Source: Hemibagrus wyckioides
Lineage: Eukaryota > Chordata > Actinopteri > Siluriformes > Bagridae
Assembly: GCF_019097595.1 (NCBI RefSeq)
Contig: NC_080710.1
Span: forward strand, 5,339,280 to 5,403,279
Length of the DNA: 64,000 nt
Direction of reading: 5' to 3'
Part shown: piece after piece, positions 1-38,510 of the stretch
Position numbering within the stretch: position 1 is the stretch's first letter
How the letters are laid out: each line of letters starts with the position of its first letter
Program-made: the position numbers and the translations under genes
Notes under the pieces: generated by a model
What the model was told of the DNA's origin: nothing
Seen by the model: only the letters and a program-made list of their open reading frames with translations
The model's database searches: none

Positions 1-399
1 TGTTTCATGACAAAAAAAATAACTACACAATGGAATAAAATAGTTCAGAAAAGTATTTCATGGTACCCCAGTGGCGATTTATCCATAGAGGCAGATAAAG
101 CAAAGCCTCACCAATATACAGTATATCAAATTTTAATCTTGATAAAGTATTCATTCACAACGACATTCATTTTAACCTGGGTTAATATATCAAATTACCT
201 CTTTTGGGTGACCATATTTAAAAGAAAATGGTTGACAGATTTTAGCTGAAGTCAATTCATATAATTGAATTGTTTGCGCTTGTTTACTTTTTATACAATA
301 TAATACTGCACTATTACACAGTTAATATTTTTCTCTATATTTTCTACACAGTTAGTCTTGCTTAAAATAATTAGATTTTTCTTTATATTTTTATTGTTG

Positions 400-482
400 T
401 GCACCAATACACTAAGGCAAATGACTTGTACGTGTAAATCCCACAGTACTTGGCAATAAAGCTGATTGTGATATATGTTCAT
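400..482 (+). mobile_element. LINE-like 3' tail
   Basis: GGCAAATGACTTGTACGTGT then CTTGGCAATAAAGCTGATTG resembles the 3' end of fish Rex-type LINEs. A similar tail ending ACATGACAATAAACCTGAAA lies at about 800-860. Confidence 0.4.
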
Positions 483-1672
483 ATCAGTTCTTGAGTAGTA
501 ACTTTACACAAGGCCTGTTATCGCAGAAAACCTAAGTTTAAAAGTGTTATTTAACTTATGCAAAAAAGTATAATCTTTAAAATGGGCCCACTTTTTTTCT
601 TGTAAAGAGACATGAAATGCTTATGGCAAGAGTCTACAGTATTAGCTTCTTCAATACTGAGGACTTTCTGGTTTCTTGACTGTGTTTAAATTGCCTTGTT
701 ACCTGGATGGAAAAAGTAGCTGAAGTATGCTTACTTTAGCTACTTTATGTACTTCATAACTTCTTATGACTTTGCAGTCTTGGTGAAACTGTAGCACAAG
801 AATTTTCTTGTATATAGATGCTTAAAGCACTCTGTGTACATGACAATAAACCTGAAACTGCAAACATGAGAGTCATGTCATGAATGTGTAACATTATTAA
901 AAGTAACTATAAATGGATAAATACTGCATTGAATTATTCATTATTAAATTTAAATGTGTAATCATTGACAATTTGCTGTCATATAAAAGGAATTGTGCTT
1001 TATTCCTTAAATAGTCTATCTTATGTGATGAAAATACTTATTAGTGGGATTAGCGATTTATCACTAATGATGTAACTACTTCGGTTTTAACTGTCCTTTC
1101 TCTGGATTTCTGCATCACAATAGAACATTCTTCTTGCACCCCAATTTTATATGATATATCTCAAACCTTAAAGGCCAAGTGGTGTTTTGAAGGCTGCAGC
1201 CTGTCCTTCACATGTGCATAAATTTATTCAGCATGCAATGACACCATCTTAAATCACTTTCTTTTCTCTCTAGCTAACAACTGGCAACCATTTACCAGCA
1301 ATCAAAAAAAAACAATAAACAAAAATTCATCCCTAAAATCCATCACCTCATCGCATGCAAATAAACTTTTTACGGTTCCCAAAGGTCTCTATGCAGTCCC
1401 AGGAGCCTTGATATAAAAACATTTTCAGACACTTATTAAAAAAAAAAAAAGGCTGGATTACAAAGAAGACATGATATGTGAACATAGGCAGAAAGCAAGA
1501 AAAATATAGAATGTAGGGTGGGCAGAAGGAGGATGGAAGGAGGCGAAAGAAGCGAGGGATTGGCTGAGATGGAAGAGATGCTTGGTTCATCGGCGTCCAG
1601 AGTGCAGCAGGACGGGTGTGCAGCAGTATACTGAAGGAGGAATGAAAACAGAAGAGAAATAAAGGAGGGAAA

Positions 1673-1678
<6 letters not shown>

Positions 1679-1710
<32 letters not shown>
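1679..1710. repeat. (GA)16 microsatellite
   Basis: Uninterrupted AG dinucleotides; a second GA run is at 2284-2319. Confidence 0.95.
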
Positions 1711-1713
<3 letters not shown>

Positions 1714-2283
1714 AAACAGCTGTTTAGGAGAAATCAATTAAGAGACAAAAATAGAAGACTAGAAATTGTCTTCAAACTGTATGAGAGAAAAGAAAAGAAA
1801 AACCCTGAAAAACTGACAACAGTAACAGTACAGACCGATACTGTGAGTAATTTAAGCAACAGTACACACGTCGCTCAAACATTAGCACATTTTACTCTCT
1901 CTCACTATCGTTTTGTCTATCATTGCTACATTAACGACTCATAATACAAACAAACATCCAGTCCCTCTTGAACTGAACGTGTTCTTTTGCATGCTTCTCT
2001 GGGCACATTCTCTAAAAAATGTGAGTGAGTAAGAAGTGAGGGTACGCTGACCCAGTGGCTGACTTTCTGTTTAGCCTTGACATAATTGTACGTGGCTAAC
2101 CCGCATGATAAAAGACTTCTGACTGGAACATCTTTTCACAGTAATAATAAACGAAGGCAGTGGAACATGTAGTGTTTGTTAAGGATCTCAGATCTTTAAA
2201 TCATAGCTTGTACTCCTGTCCGTAGGTCATTATGAGAGAGGAAAGATTCTTGATGGTTTAGAAATGTTTATGCTAGTGCTAGG

Positions 2284-2319
2284 AAGAGAGAGAGAGAGGG
2301 AGAGAGAGAGAGAGAGAGA
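2284..2319. repeat. (GA)n microsatellite
   Basis: AGAGAGAGAGAGAGGG then more GA, one interruption. Confidence 0.9.
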
Positions 2320-2611
2320 ATTCCCTAGCCAGGACAAAAAAATCATTAATCACTTACTTTTTTTTTGCTTGCATTCTTTGCTCTGAATATCTTTAGCAAT
2401 TGAAATGAAGCTGTTATTTTTCTAAGACCATTTTAAAACTGTGTATCTTGCTGTTACTTGGTTAGGTTCTACATTTTTGAGTGGCAAAAAAAGGACGAAT
2501 GTATCGCTCTAATGTTGAGAGACAGAACTGATAATGCCACAGCCATGCACACCTAGGAATCAAACAAAATGTGATGGCAACATTTGTACCTTCTTCTAAC
2601 AAAGACTTTCA

Positions 2612-4761
2612 ACCCTAAAACCAGCTGGCCAGCTATTGCTATAACATTCTTGAAATGTATCAGTCAGGAGTTAGACCTCATCATAGCACAGAAACAGCAC
2701 TGGTTAAAGTGGTCAATGACCTGTTACTGGCTTCTGATCAGGGTTGTGTCTCCTTACTGGTGTTACTCGATCTTAGTGCAGCTTTTGACACCATTGACCA
2801 CACTGTTCTACTTGAAAAACTAGAATATGTTGTTGGTGTTAAAGGAACAGCCCTCTCCTGGCTCAGGTCTTATTTGACTGATCGTTGAGTTTGTAGATCT
2901 AGATGGTGACTTCTCTATGCATACCAAAGTTATGTTCGGTGTTCCACAAGGTTCTGTCTTAGGCCCATTGCTTTTCTCCATATATATGCTACCCCTTGGT
3001 GCAATTATTCGTAAACATGGTATTAGTTTCCACAGGTTATGCCGATGACACACAGCTATGTTTCAGCTAAGTCAGATGAGAGACGCCAGCTTGAAGATTG
3101 AAGACTGTGTAAAGGACATTATTCAGTGGATGCTTACTAACTTCCTCCTGCTTAACTCGGACAAGACAGAGGTGCTAGTACTAGGACCACATGCAGCTAG
3201 AAGTGAGCTTTCTGATTACAGAGTAATGGTGGATGGTCCTTCTGTTTCATCTTGTCCAGCAGTAAAAGATCTTGGTGTGATTATTGATTCTGGTCTTTCG
3301 TTTGAAGCTCATGTAGATAATATCACTAGGGTAGCCTTCTTCCATCTCAGAAATATTGCTAAGATAAGAAATATGATGTCACTTCATGATGCAGAAAAAC
3401 TAATTCATGCTTTTGTTACCTCTAGGTTGGATTATTGTAATGCCTTACTGTCTGGATGTTCCAGTAGGAGCATAAACAAGCTCCAGTTAGTCCAGAACGC
3501 AGCAGCTAGAGTACTAACTAGAACCAGAAGATACGAACACATCACTCTATGAACACATCACTATATTAGCCACACTACATTGGCTCCCAGTCAAATTTTG
3601 CATTCATAAAATACTGTTACTGACCTATAAAGCACTAAACGGTCTCACGCCACAGTACCTGAGCGATCTTTTGGTTATTTATGATCTGCCACGCCTACTC
3701 TGATCAAAGGGTGCAAGTTATTTGGTAGTGCCTCAAGTAGCAAAAGCTACAGCAGGGGGCAAAGCCCCACAGTTATGGAACAGCCTTCCAATTAGTGTTC
3801 GGGATTCAGACACAGTCTCAATGTTTAAGTCTAGGCTGAAGACACATTTGTTTAGTCAAGCTTACATTGTATAGTTTTCTTAGGTAAAGGAGCAGATCTG
3901 GAAGGTTCATGGGCATAGAGTGTTTGGTGTACTGGGACGTTTGGATGCTGTCGCCTTACCACCCTCACAAGTCGCTCAGGTTTGCTGACTGTGAAGTGGT
4001 TGGATGCTTTATGTCCCGGGAAGCCTTCATGTCTGTCACCTTCTGGCTCCCCCTTTTAGTTTTGCTGTCATAGCTAGTCTTGCCGGAGTCCCTGCCTGCA
4101 CTTTACACATAACCTACATTGTCTTTAAACATCACATTATCACAAGTATACTTAATATCTCTCTCTCTATCTCTCTCTTTGTCTGTCTGTCCTCCTCTGT
4201 CGAGCTATACTTCCCACTCCCGAGCTTCCAGTGTTCTGAGTTTCCAGTATGACCACTGCCCTACCCCGGTTGGTGTCTTGTCACTTGGTGGTGCTCACTG
4301 ATGCTGTGGATGGATATGTGTGGACAGCCTGTGACCCAGGAGACAGCCGTGGACAGAGCCACTTGGGGACTTTCACACTGTCACGGATCTGCCATTACAT
4401 CTGTCAGCTTGTTCCAGAAAGGAATTAGTGCCTACAATGAACTCAGAAACTACATTGACCTAATAGTTTCTCATGGGCCCTTGGTTGCTGTTGTAGACAT
4501 TATTTACTGTCCAGTGTCACCCAAATGAGGATGGGTTCCCTTCTCAGCCTGGTTCCTCTCAAGGTTTCTTCCTGATATCATCACAGGGAGTTTTTCCTTG
4601 CCACTGTTGTCGCAGATTTGATCATTAGGGATAAAATAGGGATAAAATAGTTTAATAATTTAATTTAATATTTTTTTTCTCTGTTTCTCTTCTTTTGTAA
4701 GGCTGCTTTGAGACAATGTCCATTGTAAAAGGTGCTATACAAAAAATTGAATTGAATTGAA
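2612..4761 (+). mobile_element. L2-type LINE, 5'-truncated, with 3' UTR and tail
   Basis: The reverse transcriptase region starts at [20 protein letters not shown] (about 2666). It continues with [20 protein letters not shown] and [11 protein letters not shown], a frameshift, YADDTQ in another frame near 3040, then LLLNSDKTEVLVLGP and VKDLGVIIDSGLSFEAHV, and finally RLDYCNALLSGCSSRSINKL with LQLVQNAAARVLTR to 3549. Carboxy-terminal codons persist in shifting frames to about 3870. The 3' UTR contains the characteristic GTGTCACCCAAATGAGGATG and GAGACAATGTCCATTGTAAA segments. It ends in (TTGAA)n at about 4741-4761, the microsatellite tail typical of fish L2. It has several stops and frameshifts and is dead. 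Confidence 0.87.
3058..3552 (+). pseudogene. L2 LINE reverse transcriptase, carboxy half
   Basis: 164-codon uninterrupted piece. It holds LLLNSDKTEVLVLGP, LGVIIDSGLSFEAHV, AFFHLRNIAKIRNMMSL and RLDYCNALLSGC, a diagnostic run for L2/CR1-group reverse transcriptases of fish. The matching amino half is at 2655-2888 in a different frame, separated by a stop after LTDR and at least one frameshift. Confidence 0.85.
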
Positions 4762-5397
4762 TATTGGGTTCATTGGGTTTGGTAGGTTCCCAATAACAGA
4801 CTGTGTAACTTGGTATAGTCGGGTCCAAAAGTTCGAGTCCAAACCCAACTCTACTGTTACTTTAAACATTAAAAAAAATTCAAATTTTTTAAAGCCACAA
4901 TGAGAAATCTTAATATTATGTATGCACACCAAATATTGGGTCATTTATTTCATTCAAACACAACAATATTTCAATGTTCGTACAAGTTCACTGTTGCCTT
5001 TCAACATATTACTGAACAAATTATAATCCATTTTAAGTAAAATGCCTGACAACAATATTTTTAGTTTAAAAAAACAAGCAGTTGTAAGCAAAATAGAATT
5101 TTTGGCCAAACTATACGATGCATATGAGAAAAACAGTAAGCATCTACAATTTATCTTATTGATCTACAATTGCTTCAAAGGGTCTTCTTTCAGAGTTTCC
5201 AAACCTCTTCTCAAACAATCAAACACAATCTATGTATTTTCCAAAATAAGTTGTACTTTGGAGACTTGCTTCCAATCTCCCAGTGTGACTTGCTTAATTT
5301 GCAAGGAAACGGTAATTACATGTGTAACTGTGGTTCTGTGAACACAGAATAACCGCCATAGATGACGAGAATCACCAACTGGGATATCCAACATGCA

Positions 5398-5850
5398 CAG
5401 TATGGCCAAATGTATGTGGACTGCTGACCATTATACCTATACATGATTCTTCCCCAAAGTGTTGCAAAGTTTGAAACACTCAATTGTCTAGAATGTCTTT
5501 GTATGCAGTAACGTTAAGAGATTCCATTTTCCTAGCAGGGGCCCAAACCTGTTCCAGCATGACGATGCCCTGGGCATCGTCAAGTGAGGCGTAAGAAGAC
5601 ATGCTTTGCCACGGATGGCTTGTAAGAAATTGAGTGGCCTGCACAGAGCTCTGACCTCAACCCCATTGAACACTTTTGAGATGACCTGGAACACAGACTC
5701 CAGAGACCCCAGGCCTTCTCACTTAAGTCACCTAAGACCAGTGCCTGAACTGGCTAATGGTCTTGCAACTGAACAGAAAAAAATCTCCATGATCATGCTC
5801 CAATGCTTTTCTAGTGGAAACCTTCCCAGAAGAATGAAGGCTATTAGCAA
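5398..5850 (-). mobile_element. old fish DNA-transposon relic (family with ends like GGCCAAAAGTATGTGGAC)
   Basis: Contains GGCCAAATGTATGTGGAC near the left end, CAACCCCATTGAACACTTTT at 5659-5678, and an AAACCTTCCCAGAAGAATGAAGGCT-type segment near 5818, in the order known from a very common teleost repeat. There is no intact coding. Two more copies of the family are at 13652 and 55075. The superfamily assignment is uncertain. Confidence 0.6.
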
Positions 5851-5933
5851 AGGAGATATACATCTACAAGTATATAAACATAAGGCTATAAAATTTGAGA
5901 AGATGTGGATAGGTCCAGATGGACTGCTTACAC

Positions 5934-6125
5934 CAGGGGTGTCCAATCTTACATGGAAAGGGCCGGTGTGGGTGCAGGTTTTCATTACAATCAAGCTGAA
6001 GCCACACTTGAGTCTAATGAAAGCCAAGATCAGCTGATTAAACAGGTGGAATCAGGTGTGGCTCCTGCTCGATTAATATGAAAACCTGCACCCACACCGG
6101 CCCTTTGCGGATAAGACTGGACACC
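5934..6125. mobile_element. hAT-like MITE with about 50-base terminal inverted repeats
   Basis: Starts CAGGGGTGTCCAATCTTA and ends in TAAGACTGGACACC. The arms share GGGCCGGTGTGGGTGCAGG and TTTTCAT. The last few bases of the right end are missing, so no target duplication can be matched. 192 bases; the central part includes GATCAGCTGATTAAACAGG. Confidence 0.75.
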
Positions 6126-6499
6126 ACAATGTGGGAAATAGCCACCCAAATATGGTAGTATCGTTATGCCAGTGGCCATCAGAGGTGACAATACCTCTTG
6201 CCCAGAAGAAGGAACTGAACAATAATGATTTGACAACAATATTTATATCTCATACTACGTCATGCAGTTACTTCATGACTTTGTTTGAAGGACCTGCCAT
6301 GTGTGCTCATACAGACAAGAACATATTCAAGTGGTTCTGACCACTTCTGGTGGTTAGAGGGGTTCATAGATCAAAACAGCCGTTCCCTTGACAAATCTGT
6401 TTCTTCATTTTTATTATCCAAACAAATGGTGCTCCTTGTAAAAAGCAACCACAATGCTTTTAACACCTCCTGATCCTGAGAGCACAGTAATGCTAAAGG

Positions 6500-6690
6500 T
6501 GATTGCATCATCTCAGCTCATCTTTATCTGTGATTTGCTGACAGCAGGCAAATCCATCATCTTAATCTCTCCTTCCTCAGAGCTCGTACGCATGCTGCAG
6601 CTCGTCCCCGAGGGCAGAGTCATGTCCTCCTGGCGCTGAACAATCACCCTGAATGCTGCTGACTAAGCAGTGGCTGAGCGCTGATGATGG
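6500..6690 (-). other. GC-richer patch: candidate exon or conserved non-coding element
   Basis: On the minus strand an acceptor-like TTAGTCAG could add 48 codons in the phase left by the cobl exon at 9177 (AAFRVIVQRQEDMTLPSGTS onwards), but the frame stops at a TGA and no convincing donor precedes it. More CpG than its surroundings. I cannot decide between a terminal alternative exon, a regulatory element and chance. Confidence 0.2.
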
Positions 6691-7504
6691 ATGAGTGCCA
6701 GAAAATCTAAACAGTGTCATCACGTTTAGCACGTCAACCTCGTCTTTATCGCGCCACACAAACTTTTTCCAGCTTGGGTAAGCTGTAAATCATCATACAA
6801 GTCATACAAAAATAATAAATCAGTGTAGCCTTTACTATCAGCAATATTTCTAAGCTACTGCCATGGTTCAAGATCAAAAATATAGATCTTTTGTCGTTTT
6901 TTTCTACAGAAGATGGTGAATTGGCCAGAGTTGTTTTTCCCTGTATCCCCACCTAATCCCACATTTAAATCTGTGTACTATCCTTCTAGATGAATGCAAG
7001 ATAGTAAGAGCAGTATATCACATTTGAGTTGGTTCATTAATCCAGCAGGTTTTTCAACTCATCTAAGAGTAGAATGCAATCCACTCATGATGAATTACCA
7101 CAGACATAGAGATACTGAAGTTAGTACCTTAAGTTCTAGCTGCTTTCAAGATCCAAGACAGGGAACTGCCACCCCTGGACATTTTAAAAATGACTGAAAT
7201 TCATGGCAACTTTCTTTAATGCCCCTGAAGCCAGACATACTAGCTAGTCATCTAGGTTGTTCATCTAAACAATAACAGGGAAAATAATGAATAAAGATGT
7301 TCCTTCATCTTTAATGAAACAGATGGTATTATACCATGTATGTGTTAATAAAATCCCTCTGTCAGCAGTTCTCCGTCAAATCCTACAGCTGCAATCCTTC
7401 TTTTGCCAGTGGTCTCTGCTTCACAGACTCTGCTTCTTTTAAACGATGACTCTGCCTCATTTTGCTGTTTCATCAGGAAATCTTTGCTCATAGAGAGTTC
7501 CTGG

Positions 7505-7625
7505 TGGTTTGGGGTTGGGCATTAACCAATACACATGGGCTTGACCAGCAGTTGATGTAAGTTCAGATCCCATTGGTGCCAGTATGCTCAAGGTCCTTGA
7601 CCAAGGTCTTTGACCTTTAAACTTG
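7505..7625 (+). mobile_element. tRNA-derived SINE relic
   Basis: A B-box-like AAGTTCAGATCCC is followed by GGTGCCAGTATGCTCAAGG and CCTTGACCAAGG, the usual layout of fish tRNA SINEs. Diverged. Confidence 0.45.
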
Positions 7626-9176
7626 CTCCAAGGATTTAGTAATTAATAGTTGACATATCTCCACATGTTTTCATACTTCTGCCTCTAATTTGTTCCTTAT
7701 AATAGACAAACTCTACCATCTAGTCATCCACCAGCTTTAGGATTACAACAGCTTTCTTCCCAAAGCAATACTCTGGGCTGTATTTGAACTAATTAGGCTT
7801 GAAGCAATGGTAATCTGTGAAGTAACTAATATCAGAGTATAAACAAAATTTTAGAACATTTCAGAGTTATTTCAAAAGAGAGCAAGGTGATTTAATCCAT
7901 ACATAATGTCTTGATTGCTATCTCTTGCATCATACAGTCAGTCAGGATGCAAATTAATTTAATCTACAACTGAAACCACAAGGCTGGACTTATTGGTATA
8001 ACTGATATTTATAAGTAGAAGCAATCACTCAACATTTGATGTGGTAAGTGTCAGCAAAACCTTCTTTTAAAAGATCTATTTATTTGGTGATTTACACTCC
8101 ATGTGATCAAAACAATGCATTTGTAGATTTGCCCAGTAAAAGTTGGGTCAGGAAAGTTTTTGGGTGGTGTTTCTGGACCTGTGCCATTGCTTTCAGTTGC
8201 ACAATATAGCCTTCTGGCTGACCTCTCTGTCTCTCTCTCTCTCTCTCGATTTCTGAGAACAGGCTTCAACCTGCTGAGAGAAAATTCTGCCCCAAGTCAG
8301 GCCTGATGAAGACTGATGAAGGCGTAGTCAAAATCTCAGCAAGATGAATTTTGGTCTTCCTAAATTGTTGACTGTCAGTACTATGTTGTAAGAATGTGCT
8401 AACATATACCATATTTCTGAAATTTTCAGTGAAATACTTTTTGGCTCCTATTATGTTCTGAAAAGCTGCCAATTGCAGCAAACTGGCCAGATCACATAGA
8501 ACATTATGTAACAAGAACTCATACAGTATGTTTACAGTCATAGGCATTCTGTAAACAAAGCTGAGAGTAAAAAGGGGGAAAAAATTACTTCCTCAATTTG
8601 TCGACAGCTTGACTAACGACAAATCAGTTTTAGGTAGTTGCTAAGCTATCACTTACGCAATATACAAGACTTTCAACGTGTGTGATATGATTATCATGGT
8701 CACTTAAAAAAACAATAAAATAAAATTAAAAACTTGTAAATGATCTTTAATACTAACCAATATGCCAGTGTTCAGTGTGTCAAGCTAAAATAACTAAACT
8801 AACTTAAGTCTAAATTAAGACTGAAATACAAAATGGAAAAAAGGGCACTATATCATCATCATGGACTCATGGACAATGCATTCGCAGAGATAATCCTAAG
8901 CAAAAGCCTAAGCCACTTCCTGATTTTGTGGTCGCAGGTGTCTGTGGGTCAGTGAGGTAGAAACTTAAGATCTCCTGGACTTGGAATGGTTAACATTGGC
9001 TCAGCTATCATGCTAGCTACACGATATATTGAATAGCTAGCCAAGTTTGCTGGCAAGCTTTCAGACTATAGTGGGCATGTGTTTAATTGTGGTTGCATAT
9101 AACTAAGAATCAGGATGTATAAAGGAAATTTGATAATACCTGAGTTAATGTTTAGAAATTCAACCTTGGTACAAAC

Positions 9177-35022
<25,846 letters not shown>

Positions 35023-36950
35023 TTTCCTCCTGCAAGATTGACAAAGGTGAACAGGTGAGAGATCCAAAATTATCCATTTAGGAAGCCTTCAAAGGATGAG
35101 GACTTCACAGTGGGTTAATCGCCAGGAAACATTGTAGATATACACACAGTTACAAAATACAAAGGCTTATCTGATAAACCTTTATGGGTAGACAAACTTT
35201 TTCACCTTCAATATCATGCTGTTCTTTCTTTTTCCCCTCAAAATTCTCCGAAAATGGCTTGAAAAGCCCAGATTGATATACATTACACCACTCAAGTACA
35301 AAAAAATCTCTTAAAATAATCTTTGTACATTGTTGTTCTTCATAATAAAATCCAATTTGATGACAAGCTTCCTCGCAGGTTCTCTCTACGTAATCATGTT
35401 GGCATTTTTATGAGTGTTATCTGTAGATCCAAGATTTCCATATCAAAGCCAATGACAAGTCCATTTTACAACACAACAAAAGCCTTCCAGCTGCAAAAAG
35501 GATGGGGTGTTTCGACTTGTTACTTGGGCTAATACGTATTACATTATAAATTACATCACAGTACACTTAAGATCTCATGACATGATATGTAATTTTTAAT
35601 AACCATTCATCTGATTGGAAGTTGCTGAGTCTACACTTAATCTTAAACGTAAAATTGTACAATGTCCGTTTTAATGTACACTAGTTGTGCATTAAAAATT
35701 AAGCACTTGATAAACACACCTTTAAAAACATTTACATTTATAGCTTTTCAAGCAAGTGTATTAAACCTGGTTTAAAAAACAACAACAAAAAGACTCTCAA
35801 CTGTTTACATGTAAGAAAGGTTTTATTTGGTACATAGTTATTATGCATCCACCTTACAAAATACTGACAATTAAAATTAAAGCCTCTTATGTATTTTGTG
35901 TGTGATACAAGGAAGAAACACCACAGTCAAAATGCTGACCTAGAACTAAAACCACAGTGTGCCACATGATCATTCCTTATCCTTAGTTTGTATTAATGGA
36001 CTTAAAGACTAGCTTAGACTTAACTAGCTTCCCAAATGTTATTATAATTTAAGCTACCATTATTTTCATGCTCTACTAGCAAACCCACATGGATCTGCAA
36101 AGCCTATAACTCCTCCATGATTCCTCAACACTTGTAAATAGCTCAGTGTCCACATGAATAACAAGAAGGCATTCTATAAAAGGTTGTGAGCAGACTCTAT
36201 TTTTTGAGTAAACCCAGATCTTTCAATCTATGCACCACACTGCTGGAGACCAGTCTGAGGTTGCAAGTGTGATAAGTCTTTTAAGATGGAGGAACAGCAT
36301 CGGAGCTGTATAAGTGAACCAGAAAAGGCTGGTTTTGTTTTAGGCTACAAACTGGACACACAAGGTGGAAAGGGGGGGGGTGGACAAAACTGGGAGGATC
36401 ATGGACAATAGCAAACACTGCCCTGGTGCCATACTGGACAAACACTAGAACTGCTTCTCTAGTAAACTACAGCTAGTCTCTAGTAAAAAAAAACAAAACA
36501 AAACAGAAAAAGGAACAAAACGTCATTCTTGCTTTCTGCTATCCGAGAAACTGTGTGGACAGTGAAGACAAAGGACATGCCTGTTGACACTGTACAGTTT
36601 TTTGGGTACCACAACTTCTCAACATATCACCTACATCTTAATGTACACAACAGCATATAAGACATATGTCTTCTGTAATCAGAAATCTCACTAACTTGCT
36701 GTAACATGAAATTTCTACTTGTGGATTAATAATGTACTCTACTCTATTCTTCACCACATCACCAGCACTTTCACACTTGAGTGTAAATCATTGACATTAT
36801 ACTGACAGTATTCTTTCTTCTGAGCTCCTTGTCAATGGCGCAAATATTCCCCCATCTCCTGTGCAAACACCCCCTGATAAATTGTTTTTTACTGACCCAG
36901 CAAAGCTACTTAAAGCAAATGTTAGCTTGAAACAGAATCGGCAGACTCAC

Positions 36951-37009
36951 GTCACGGCTGAAAAGTCGCTGTTTTCCGAAAGACCGTCTGCATTTGATGG
37001 CATTTAGGA
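36951..37009 (-). other. candidate alternative 5' untranslated exon of cobl
   Basis: On the minus strand gcttttgtag is followed by 59 bases and then GTGAC|GTGAGT, a good donor. It contains an ATG followed by 12 sense codons and then a stop, so it would be untranslated leader or an upstream ORF. It lies 1.9 kb above the ATG exon. The acceptor has a weak pyrimidine tract, so it may instead be the end of a first exon that starts further up. Confidence 0.3.
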
Positions 37010-38324
37010 CTACAAAAGCAAAGAGTAATTCAGGAAGACCGGGGAGATGTCTTTACTGGTCCGGTGTGAGATGGAAAACATGTGAGCGTGCCACGGTGTG
37101 TAGACCTTGAACTCAGAACTCTGCTAATTATTAATAAAGTTTTCATTCTCCTGCACTGTAACCTTGTTGTGTCATTCACTCGTTATGCAATCGGAAATGC
37201 CCTCTACCGTCGGATCAGGTCAATGTGCCACATTCCAGGCAAAACCACACAGGTGATTGAAATGTGGTGTTACAATGATCATTACTGCTACATTTGAATT
37301 TTCTATCTAGGAAGGCAGCTTGGGAGCATCAGTGATGTGATGTATGTAAGATCCCCACACCTCCGGTGTTGACAGGATAAGACGTTCTGAAAGTGCTCTT
37401 GTCTAGATCTCTGTGTCTGGACGAGAAGCATGCCACCGTCAACACAAAGAGCCTTTTAGGTTTGAGCCAATTCCTGTGGGAGAGCAGGAAACTCTCAGCT
37501 TCCCCGCTGGCACTCCTAAATCACACAGCGACCGGATTACTAATGCATCTGCCCGGCCTTTTAAAGGTAGACTGCTCGGTTTTTAGGCGTGCTGGGTTGG
37601 GAGGAGTTCTTTCATTAAGTTTCCTAAGTGCTTTCATTAAGTTTCCAAAGTTGTATAATTTTATTTTAGAAAGCTATAAATGAGAGCAATGAGACTGATA
37701 TCTAAGTCTGGCATCAACATTGAAATTGATGCTTTGCTACTATTTAGGCAAACTGAGTACTATGTCTAACGTGTTAATGCTAATGTGTGCAGCATCTCAG
37801 TGATGTGCTGTCAGATATAGTTTGTAAGTCCCTGCACTAAACTAGCAATGTCATCTCTGTGCTTGATGACTAACCTGATTAAGAGATTAGTGCTTATTGT
37901 TGCCTACTTGACCACGACCCAAATTCATCCTCCTACTTTTCTGAGCTCTTTCTTTTGCTCTTACCCAGTTTATAAACTGGTCCTCGGTTTTCCTCACAGT
38001 TTGATGAGTTTCCTCATCTTATACACCTTGTTAAGCAGAACTCAGAATTGTGGGTGTCTATAAATGCTAAAATACATTTAAAAAATAAAAGTACTTCTTA
38101 AATGACAAACAAAGGAAAATAAGAACAAGGACGGAGAAATCATTAGCCTAAATGTCTGGGACAACTATATTTTACATCTTGGCTCTTAGTTTTACATTTG
38201 TAGTCAACGGGCAGACAGTCAACAAGCAGGAAAAAGACCCCAAACATGTTTTTTGTTGACTTCTGCAAAAAAAGTCATTTAGTATGTAGCTACGGGGAAA
38301 TTTAAGCCTCTTGGTGGTCCAGCA

Positions 38325-38510
38325 GCAGGATCCCACGCTCTCATTGCCATGGACCGGGTTAACTCTCAGGGCCAGTCCCAAGCTTGGATAAAATGGGAGG
38401 ATTGCGTCAGGAAGGGCATCAGGTGTAAAACCTGTGCCAAATCGAAACACACAGCCCAAATGTTCCGCTGTTGCGACTCAGAACAGCCGAAAGAACAGCA
38501 ACAACATGTA
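38325..38510 (+). mobile_element. LINE 3'-end fragment
   Basis: CCCAAGCTTGGATAAAATGG, GGATTGCGTCAGGAAGGGCA, GTAAAACCTGTGCCAAATCG and AGCCGAAAGAACAGCAACAA follow the order of a very common fish LINE 3' tail. Family uncertain. Confidence 0.55.

Larger units (their letters stand above)
1..9176 (-). other. cobl intron after the exon at 9177 (continues beyond the window)
   Basis: Holds the L2 LINE, the MITE and other repeats listed. Segments 863-2611, 4762-5397, 6126-6499, 6691-7504 and 7626-9176 show only AT-rich sequence, short simple repeats and shadow ORFs. Confidence 0.6.
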
